A stretch of DNA of 19,460 nt from Gammaproteobacteria bacterium (lineage in GTDB: Bacteria; Pseudomonadota; Gammaproteobacteria; SURF-13): NCBI GenBank assembly GCA_023487615.1, contig JAMDBH010000150.1, forward strand, positions 1 through 19,460, given 5' to 3'. Below, piece after piece: positions 14,057-19,460 of the stretch (position 1 is its first letter; every line of letters begins with the position of its first letter). Under the pieces are notes generated by a model. That model was given only the letters and a program-made list of their open reading frames with translations, was not told the DNA's origin and ran no database searches. The position numbers were made by a program, and so were the translations under genes.

Positions 14057-15010
14057 TTAGCGCGGGCGGGTCTTGAGCAGACTTAACGCGACCGACGTTG
14101 CCAGGATCAAGGCTACTATGCCGAGCGCCAGCGCGATAGGCACTTTCACAAAATCCACAATCAGCATCTTGGCGCCGATAAAGGCCAGCACCAAAGCCAA
14201 GCCGTATTTGAGGTAGTGAAAGCGTGGGGCAATATCGGCCAGTAAAAAGTACATGGCGCGCAGCCCCAGAATGGCGAAGATGTTCGATGTGAACACGATA
14301 AACGGGTCCTCGGTAATGGCGAAGATTGCGGGTATGCTGTCCACTGCAAAGATAAGATCAGACACTTCAATCAACACCAGCACCAGGAACATGGGGGTGG
14401 CATAACGTACGCCGTTTTTCAGCACAAAAAACTTTTCGCCGTGGTACTGCTCGGTGATCCTGAGATGTCCGCGCATCCAGCGCAAGAGGGGATTTTTATC
14501 GAGGTTTGGCTCGTGTCTGGCGAAGATCAGCATCTTGATGCCGGTAACCAGCAGGAACAGCCCGAAGAGATAGAGTATCCAGTGAAATTGGGCGATCAGC
14601 CAGGCGCCGAGCAGTATCATCACGGCACGCATCACGATTGCGCCCAGCACACCGTAGAGCAGCACCCGGCGCTGATATTCCGCAGGCACCGCGAAATAAC
14701 TGAACAACATCAGAAACACAAAGATGTTATCCACCGCCAGAGACTTCTCGATGAGATAACCGGTGAAGAACTCCAACGCCTTTTGATTGGCCAGTTCGCG
14801 TCCGAGACTGACGTCGAGATACCACCATAGCCCCGCGTTAAACAGCAAGGCCATGGTCACCCACACCACGGACCAGGTGGCCGCCTCCTTGAGGCTCACC
14901 TTGTGAGAACCTTGGCGCCCCAACAAAAACATATCCACCGCCAGCATAACCAGCACCAGCAGGATAAAGCCCGTCCACATCCACCAAGTTCCAATTGTCT
15001 CTAGCATCAT
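14057..15010 (-). CDS. alx: TerC/Alx-family integral membrane protein
   Basis: Member of the TerC family, closest in layout to E. coli Alx (about 320 residues), a membrane protein linked to manganese export and alkaline pH. It has 317 residues and about eight to nine hydrophobic helices. The family's charged membrane motifs are intact: [12 protein letters not shown] with Asp94, and [17 protein letters not shown] with Glu215, Asp218 and Asp224. The cytoplasmic loop after residue 165 is polar, as usual. The start codon overlaps the purK stop (ATGA), and purC follows 37 bases downstream, so it is transcribed within the purine cluster. There is no room for the yybP-ykoY-type manganese riboswitch leader that controls E. 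coli alx. The symbol reflects family resemblance, not proven function. Confidence 0.88.
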   Translation of the reverse strand: MMLETIGTWWMWTGFILLVLVMLAVDMFLLGRQGSHKVSLKEAATWSVVWVTMALLFNAGLWWYLDVSLGRELANQKALEFFTGYLIEKSLAVDNIFVFLMLFSYFAVPAEYQRRVLLYGVLGAIVMRAVMILLGAWLIAQFHWILYLFGLFLLVTGIKMLIFARHEPNLDKNPLLRWMRGHLRITEQYHGEKFFVLKNGVRYATPMFLVLVLIEVSDLIFAVDSIPAIFAITEDPFIVFTSNIFAILGLRAMYFLLADIAPRFHYLKYGLALVLAFIGAKMLIVDFVKVPIALALGIVALILATSVALSLLKTRPR

Positions 15011-16170
15011 GCGCTTTCCTTTGTATGAGCGGAGGTATCGGCGCGCTTCAGCAAGCGCACCTTGATTTCCAGTGCTGCGGCCAGGGCTTGCTCGATTGAT
15101 TCATCGAGACAGGTAAAGTGGCCCATCTTGCGGCCTGGACGAGGCTCACCCTTGCCGTACAGATGAAGTTTTACTTGTTTGTGCTGTAATAATTTTTCCC
15201 AGTGCGGCTCGCCGTCCGCCCACAGATTGCCCAGCACGTTTACCATCACCGCCGGAGAGAGTAACCGGGGACTGCCTAACGGCAGACCACAAAGCGTTCT
15301 GACCTGCTGCTCAAATTGACTGGTGACGCAGACGTCAAGTGTGGCGTGACCGCTGTTGTGCGGGCGCGGAGCGATTTCATTGATGAGGAGTCGGTCATCG
15401 GCGAGGACAAAAAACTCCACGGCCAGCACACCGCAATACTTCAAACGCGCGGCCAGCTTGATCGCCATGTCGGCCGCCTGTTTCGCCAACGCTTCACTGA
15501 TGCGCGCAGGCACGATGCTGACATCCAGAATGCCGTCTTGATGCTGATTCTCCGCAACGGGAAAGCACGCCGTCTCGCCGTCAGCGCCGCGCGCCACGAT
15601 AACCGAAATCTCTTTTTCCAGGGAAACGCGCTGCTCCAGCACACAGGGTTCGTCGCCCAACGTATGAAACGCGGTTACGGCGTGCTCCCGATTCGTGACA
15701 GGCGCTTGCCCCTTGCCGTCGTAACCCAAACGGCTGCGCTTGAGTATGGCGGGCGCTGGAATGTTGCTTAGCGCTTCATGCAGTTCTTGTTCGGTGCGAA
15801 CCACCCAAAAGGGAGTGACTGGAAATCCCTGCTTTACAAGATAAGATTTTTCAGTAATGCGGTCCTGGGCGATGGCGACGGCGCCGGCGGCGGGCCGCAC
15901 CGTGGACAATGTGGCAAGCAGCTCCAGACTCCGAGCGGGTACGTTTTCAAATTCGGTGGTGATTGCGGCGCAGCGCTTGCCCAGTTCGAGCAACGCCGCC
16001 TGGTCATCATAACCGGCGCACAGGTGTGCGTCGGCAAACTGCGCGGCGGGACTGTGTGGATCGGGATCGAGCACGATGACGTGATAGCCCAGGACGCGCG
16101 CGGCACAAGCAAACATACGGCCCAACTGTCCTCCACCGAGGACACCCAGCGTCGCACCCGGCAGGATCAT
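15007..16170 (-). CDS. purK: N5-carboxyaminoimidazole ribonucleotide synthase
   Basis: ATP-grasp enzyme that carboxylates AIR to N5-CAIR using bicarbonate and ATP, handing the product to PurE. It has 387 residues, within the family range. The N-terminal nucleotide fold has [13 protein letters not shown] (7-19) and [12 protein letters not shown] (31-42). TTEFENVP (71-78) follows, then the ATP-grasp lysine region ([15 protein letters not shown]) and the metal-binding [13 protein letters not shown]. The C-terminal part ends with [19 protein letters not shown], typical of PurK. It shares an ATGA overlap with purE upstream and another with the Alx/TerC gene downstream, indicating translational coupling at both ends. 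Confidence 0.96.
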   Translation of the reverse strand: MILPGATLGVLGGGQLGRMFACAARVLGYHVIVLDPDPHSPAAQFADAHLCAGYDDQAALLELGKRCAAITTEFENVPARSLELLATLSTVRPAAGAVAIAQDRITEKSYLVKQGFPVTPFWVVRTEQELHEALSNIPAPAILKRSRLGYDGKGQAPVTNREHAVTAFHTLGDEPCVLEQRVSLEKEISVIVARGADGETACFPVAENQHQDGILDVSIVPARISEALAKQAADMAIKLAARLKYCGVLAVEFFVLADDRLLINEIAPRPHNSGHATLDVCVTSQFEQQVRTLCGLPLGSPRLLSPAVMVNVLGNLWADGEPHWEKLLQHKQVKLHLYGKGEPRPGRKMGHFTCLDESIEQALAAALEIKVRLLKRADTSAHTKESA

Positions 16171-16661
16171 GAGTGCGGCGGGAGCGTCATGGCCAACACG
16201 GTTTGCTCCTGCGTTTTGCGGAAGGCGCGCAGCTTTTCAGCCAACACGGCGTCTTGCCTTGCCAGGATGGCCACGGCAAATAAAGCGGCATTCACTGCGC
16301 CCGCCTCACCGATGGCGAAGGTCGCCACCGGCACGCCTTTAGGCATTTGCACGATGGACAACAGTGAATCCACCCCTTGTAAATGTTTGGAGGTCACCGG
16401 CACGCCGAGGACCGGCAAGCTGGTCTTAGCGGCCAACATACCCGGCAGATGGGCGGCGCCGCCCGCCCCTGCAATCACACACGCGAGCCCGCGCATCTCC
16501 ACGGATTCTGCGTATTGAAATAATAAATCGGGGGTACGATGGGCGGATATGACCTTGCTTTCATAAGGCACGCCGAACTCCTCCAGCTTGCGGGCGGCGT
16601 GCTGCATCACCTCCCAATCGCTGTCGCTGCCCATCACCAGACCTACTAACGGCTTATCCAC
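16167..16661 (-). CDS. purE: N5-carboxyaminoimidazole ribonucleotide mutase
   Basis: Converts N5-CAIR to CAIR in purine synthesis. Starting at the GTG at 16661 the protein has 164 residues, the normal size. Signatures: [14 protein letters not shown] (6-19), VISAHRTPD with the catalytic His41, [12 protein letters not shown] (64-75), LPVLGVPV and [16 protein letters not shown] (108-123). The frame stays open upstream to 17012, but that stretch is the psiE gene read in another frame (Gly/His/Arg-rich) and is not part of PurE. The ribosome binding site is weak: AAGG abuts the GTG and TAGG lies about 11 bases upstream, around the psiE stop. It overlaps purK by four bases. Confidence 0.95.
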   Translation of the reverse strand: MDKPLVGLVMGSDSDWEVMQHAARKLEEFGVPYESKVISAHRTPDLLFQYAESVEMRGLACVIAGAGGAAHLPGMLAAKTSLPVLGVPVTSKHLQGVDSLLSIVQMPKGVPVATFAIGEAGAVNAALFAVAILARQDAVLAEKLRAFRKTQEQTVLAMTLPPHS

Positions 16662-16672
16662 CTTGCGTGTGC

Positions 16673-17071
16673 CTATTCGTTGTAAGGCATGCGGGTATGT
16701 CCATAACGGATCGCCAATACCGCGAGCGCCAACACCAGGATGGCGGCCGCCAGCGCCACAATCTCCCAGCCTGTCATGTCTTTCATGCCCATGATGATGA
16801 AACGCGCAATCGCCACCATCGCTATATAAATCGGGTAGCGCACCGGCAGCTTGCCGCTGGTGAAATAAAGTCCAACCATGGTGAGAATTTCTAAATAGAT
16901 AAACAGCAACAGAATATCCTGCAGCAACACCTGACCACGTTCCGCCATGAGCATCGTCTCTTGCCCGATAGCGACGATGGTAGCCAGTGATATCAGCAAT
17001 AGACCGAGCCATTCGACAAAATACAAAGCGCGCATGACCAGGCTATCGTGTGACTGTGGCGTGCGTTTCAT
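16673..17071 (-). CDS. psiE: PsiE family phosphate-starvation-inducible membrane protein
   Basis: Small inner-membrane protein of 132 residues with four hydrophobic helices. It matches the PsiE family in size and in segments such as [22 protein letters not shown] and the following [20 protein letters not shown]. In E. coli psiE is induced by phosphate limitation; the molecular function is unknown. The ATG at 17071 has a strong AAGGGGGA about five bases upstream. purE begins 11 bases after its stop, so it heads the purine cluster on this strand. I could not identify a Pho box or a convincing promoter in the 49 bases before it. Confidence 0.88.
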   Translation of the reverse strand: MKRTPQSHDSLVMRALYFVEWLGLLLISLATIVAIGQETMLMAERGQVLLQDILLLFIYLEILTMVGLYFTSGKLPVRYPIYIAMVAIARFIIMGMKDMTGWEIVALAAAILVLALAVLAIRYGHTRMPYNE

Positions 17072-17120
17072 AATGTCCCCCTTACAGGTTTGAGAGCTTG
17101 CTATAAATCTCGTTCTTTAA

Positions 17121-17471
17121 TCATTGCTTGAGACGCCGATCAAGCTCTTGGATCAGCGCATCCAGTACCTTTCCCATTATTAATCCCGCATGATGATGGT
17201 AAAGATGTAAGGTACAAACGACAGGTTCATGCAGGGCGCTACGACCTTTGACCTGAAAGTCCATCCAAGTCAGCAGCGGCGTCTCACCGAGGTGCAGGGC
17301 CACCCACCTGCACTCATCCAGGATCATGTCCACTGGCTGTCTGGGTATCTCCAGACGCAGGGGGCAAGCCAGTCTCCGCAACGCAAGACGCACCCGGTTA
17401 TAATGGGCCGCCTCGATACGCTTCGGCAGTGAGCGCAACGGAGTAATGCCGCCATAATGAATGTCCTGCAT
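17121..17471 (-). CDS. Small hypothetical protein, not recognised
   Basis: I do not recognise this 116-residue protein. It has no signal peptide or membrane helix. The N-terminal third is basic; the middle shows a strand-like pattern (DECRWVALHLG, LLTWMDFQVKG), a His-rich HLYHHHAG near residue 90, and a C-terminal amphipathic helix (GKVLDALIQELDRRLKQ). The reason to call it real is the start: AGGGAGAG lies about five bases before the ATG. It also fills the space between nfi and psiE without overlapping either. It precedes psiE by 49 bases on the same strand and could share its transcript. A longer frame on this strand reaching into nfi (17324-17614) is a shadow. Confidence 0.6.
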   Translation of the reverse strand: MQDIHYGGITPLRSLPKRIEAAHYNRVRLALRRLACPLRLEIPRQPVDMILDECRWVALHLGETPLLTWMDFQVKGRSALHEPVVCTLHLYHHHAGLIMGKVLDALIQELDRRLKQ

Positions 17472-17502
17472 AGTACTCTCCCTGTATGGAGACGAGCACC
17501 CA

Positions 17503-17532
17503 TTGACTTGTCCAGTTTACTTGGAAAATATT
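17503..17532 (+). promoter_or_regulatory. Possible promoter for nfi
   Basis: TTGACT (17503-17508) and AATATT (17527-17532) are spaced by 18 bases, matching five and four of six consensus positions. They lie about 50 bases upstream of the GTG start of nfi, in the 110-base divergent spacer. The match is modest. Confidence 0.35.
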
Positions 17533-17581
17533 GCCTTAGCCAGCCTGCGGCAAGCACCTCAAGAAAGGTAAACCAACCCGC

Positions 17582-18298
17582 GTGAAGACTGCGACCCCTG
17601 ATCTGTGGCCCCACACCGTCCAGGAGGCCATTGCCATCCAGAACACCTTGCGCGACAAGGTCATTACGGAAGACCAGCTAGGCGAGGTGCGCCACGTCGG
17701 TGGGGTGGATGTCGGCTTCGAGGTCGCTCCCGGCATCCTGCCTCCCGCGACATTAGTACGTCCCTGTACGTCAAAAGACAATACAGTGGTGCGCGCCGCG
17801 GCGGTAGTGTTGAATTTTCCTGGATTGGAGCTTGCGGACTCCGCGCTCGCCCGAGCGCCCATCACTTTTCCTTATGTGCCGGGGCTACTCTCCTTTCGTG
17901 AACTGCCCGCCGTGCTGGAGGCTCTGAAACTTTTGAAAATAACCCCGGATCTGATCTTGTGTGACGGGCAGGGTATCGCTCACCCGCGCCGCATCGGCAT
18001 CGCCAGCCATCTGGGCGTACTCACCGATGTACCCACCATAGGCGTTGCGAAATCCTTATTGATCGGCACGCATGAACAATTACCATCAGAACGCGGCGCC
18101 TGGCAGCCACTCAGAGATCGGGGCGAGATCATCGGCGCGGCGCTGCGCACGCGCGCCAACGTCGCGCCTGTCTATGTCTCCCCCGGCCATCGGGTTAGCC
18201 TCCCCACCGCCATTCATTATGTGCTGGCCTGCACGACCAAATACCGCCTGCCGGAAACCACGCGCCACGCGCACCGCCTGGCCTCAGTTTTAAAGTGA
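17582..18298 (+). CDS. nfi: Endonuclease V (deoxyinosine 3'-endonuclease) with an in-frame repeat insertion
   Basis: Repair nuclease that nicks DNA (or RNA) near deaminated purines such as inosine. It has 238 residues from a GTG start. The catalytic residues are present: Asp43 in GGVDVGFE, Glu107 in [14 protein letters not shown], Asp128 in [14 protein letters not shown], and His203 in GHRVSL. The wedge motif PYVPG and the [10 protein letters not shown] segment are also intact. Directly after DVGFE, about 18 extra residues (around 48-65: [18 protein letters not shown]) are present compared with the Thermotoga enzyme, where as I recall the first and third catalytic residues are 67 apart rather than 85. 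This insert coincides with a 52-bp repeat shared with the secretin-like gene. The transporter gene begins 13 bases after the stop. Confidence 0.93.
   Translation: MKTATPDLWPHTVQEAIAIQNTLRDKVITEDQLGEVRHVGGVDVGFEVAPGILPPATLVRPCTSKDNTVVRAAAVVLNFPGLELADSALARAPITFPYVPGLLSFRELPAVLEALKLLKITPDLILCDGQGIAHPRRIGIASHLGVLTDVPTIGVAKSLLIGTHEQLPSERGAWQPLRDRGEIIGAALRTRANVAPVYVSPGHRVSLPTAIHYVLACTTKYRLPETTRHAHRLASVLK
17722..17773 (+). repeat. Dispersed repeat, copy B, in frame inside nfi
   Basis: Matches 3071-3122 at 47 of 52 positions. It encodes nfi residues 48-64 (about 17 codons), immediately after the first catalytic motif. On the other strand it starts with two GACGTAC direct repeats separated by AGG. 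The sequence is free of stop codons in four of six frames, which lets it insert in either orientation without ending translation. Confidence 0.8.
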
Positions 18299-18311
18299 TA
18301 ATTCGGATAGA

Positions 18312-19460
18312 ATGAGTTACCCGGCGAATGACAAAATCAATATGAGCCCGTTCAACATCCCTCTCGAATTCATCTTCTTCGGACTCACCCTGCTAGGAGT
18401 AGCCGTCTTACACCGCCGCAGCTTCGAGGTAGCGGCGTGTGGACTTGCCGTGATCATAGCCTACAAAGTGCTCGCGCAGGACCTGGATCTGTTGTCGCAT
18501 CTGGCGCATGAGTGGCGGCTGCTGCTCAATCTGTTTGGCCTGCTGATCGGCTTTGCGATGCTTGCGCGGCACTTTGAAGATTCCGGCGTACCGGAACTCC
18601 TGCCGCGCTGGCTGCCGGATGACTGGAAGGGCGGTTTCGTGTTGGTGGTGCTGATTGCACTGCTCTCTACCTTTCTTGATAACATCGCCGCTGCGGTCAT
18701 CGGCGGGGTGATGGCGAAAAAGGTATTTAATGGCCGCGTGACGGTGGGCTATCTCGCCGCCATCGTCGCGGCAGCCAACGCGGGTGGTGCGGGCTCCGTG
18801 ATCGGCGATACCACCACCACCATGATATGGATCGCCGGCGTGCCGGCGCTGCATGTAGCCGATGCCTTTATCGCCGCGGTGGTCGCAGTAATTTTTTCAG
18901 GCATTTTTGCCAGCCGTTTTCAGCAACGCCTGCATCCGATACGAAAAAATCCGCCACGCGGCGCTCACGTGCACCCGGAGGAAATCGGCGTATTCGGCGT
19001 ACTGGTACTTGCGCGGCTTGCCATTGTAATGCTCATTATCAGCGGACTCATCACCACCAACGTGCTGCTGGATTTTCCGGCGATCGGCGCCTGGCTTGCC
19101 ATTCTGGCAGGCGGGTTTTTTCACCCTATCCCTTGGGGCGAAGCGCGCAAGGCGCTCAAAGGGTCGTCGTTTCTGGTCGCGTTGGTGCTCGCCGCCTCGC
19201 TGATGCCGGTCAAGACTTTGCCAGAGCCTTCATGGCAGACGGCCTTCGGCCTGGGCTGGATCAGCGCGGTATTCGACAACATCCCACTCACCGCGCTGGC
19301 CTTGCAGCAGGGCGGGTATGACTGGGGACTGCTGGCCTTCGCCGTGGGCTACGGCGGCTCCATGATCTGGTTCGGCTCTTCGGCGGGTGTCGCGATCAGC
19401 ACTATTTTCCCAGAGGCGAAGAACACTTGGCGCTGGTTGAAAGAGGGCTGGCATGTCCCG
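18312..19460 (+). CDS. Ion transporter of the ArsB/NhaD/citrate-transporter type (3' end outside the window)
   Basis: The frame is open from the ATG at 18312 to the window edge (383 codons, no stop), so the gene is truncated by the window. It encodes a polytopic membrane protein with about ten hydrophobic segments. Two internally related motifs mark the inverted-repeat architecture of the ion-transporter superfamily: LLSTFLDNIAAAVIGG (Asp123-Asn124) and ISAVFDNIPLTALAL (Asp322-Asn323). The first is followed by a small-residue loop AGGAGSVIGDTTTTMIW and the second by GYGGSMIWFGSSAGVAIS, as expected for substrate-binding hairpins. The substrate (Na+/H+, citrate, arsenite or other) cannot be told. 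The ATG at 18342 is an alternative start, and neither has a strong ribosome binding site. It lies 13 bases after nfi and is probably co-transcribed. Confidence 0.82.
   Translation, partial: MSYPANDKINMSPFNIPLEFIFFGLTLLGVAVLHRRSFEVAACGLAVIIAYKVLAQDLDLLSHLAHEWRLLLNLFGLLIGFAMLARHFEDSGVPELLPRWLPDDWKGGFVLVVLIALLSTFLDNIAAAVIGGVMAKKVFNGRVTVGYLAAIVAAANAGGAGSVIGDTTTTMIWIAGVPALHVADAFIAAVVAVIFSGIFASRFQQRLHPIRKNPPRGAHVHPEEIGVFGVLVLARLAIVMLIISGLITTNVLLDFPAIGAWLAILAGGFFHPIPWGEARKALKGSSFLVALVLAASLMPVKTLPEPSWQTAFGLGWISAVFDNIPLTALALQQGGYDWGLLAFAVGYGGSMIWFGSSAGVAISTIFPEAKNTWRWLKEGWHVP

Noticed and set aside
16662..17012. 117-residue N-terminal extension of PurE
   Set aside because: It is Gly/His/Arg-rich, matches nothing in PurE, and overlaps the clear psiE gene in another frame. 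The GTG at 16661 gives normal PurE length.
17536..17865. Minus-strand frame containing [12 protein letters not shown] opposite nfi
   Set aside because: The peptide resembles part of the secretin-like protein only because both contain the repeat. The rest is the reverse of conserved nfi sequence.
18408..18854. Minus-strand 148-codon frame at the right end
   Set aside because: It is antisense to the transporter gene, whose DNI motifs and hydrophobic pattern show the plus strand is coding.

Overview
The window reads as chromosomal DNA of a gammaproteobacterium with moderately high GC. The evidence is gene content: YheT, MarC, NhaA, an Alx/TerC protein, PsiE, PgpA, and PurE/PurK as separate subunits, plus a PmtA-like methyltransferase and free-living sensory genes. 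I cannot name the genus. Genes are tightly packed and no gene-free stretch exceeds 300 bases. I found no rRNA, tRNA, CRISPR array or insertion sequence.

Layout. Bases 111-2634 (+) hold a YheT-type hydrolase, an overlapping MarC-family membrane protein and a PmtA-like methyltransferase. Bases 2639-3547 (-) encode a short secretin-domain protein. Bases 3626-4990 (+) hold pgpA and an unrecognised methyltransferase-like protein. A 209-base gap then carries a hairpin and a MITE-like inverted repeat. From 17071 down to 5200 runs one long same-strand (-) series: psiE, purE, purK, alx/terC, purC, sua5/tsaC, nhaA, a PAS-PAS histidine kinase, a stand-alone receiver, a REC-PAS-PAS-GGDEF-EAL protein, and nadC. 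Many neighbours overlap or lie within a few bases of each other, which suggests co-transcription of at least large parts. A small unknown gene lies upstream at 17121-17471 (-). The right end (+) has nfi (endonuclease V) and a transporter of the ArsB/NhaD/citrate type that runs off the window.

How the genes work together. purE-purK-purC cover consecutive steps of purine synthesis (AIR to SAICAR), with alx embedded among them. The kinase, receiver and GGDEF/EAL protein look like one signalling pathway. The kinase's second PAS domain carries the His and two Arg residues of FixL heme-PAS domains at the same spacing, so I infer a gas- or redox-sensing pathway leading to c-di-GMP.

Most unusual. 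(1) A roughly 52-bp element lies in frame in two unrelated genes, the secretin-like gene and nfi, in opposite orientations relative to transcription. A different dispersed repeat lies in frame in sua5. This resembles the protein-coding palindromic elements of Rickettsia. (2) PurC has Val-Val where family members have an Asp-Glu pair at the metal site. (3) The EAL domain has a degenerate DDFG loop.
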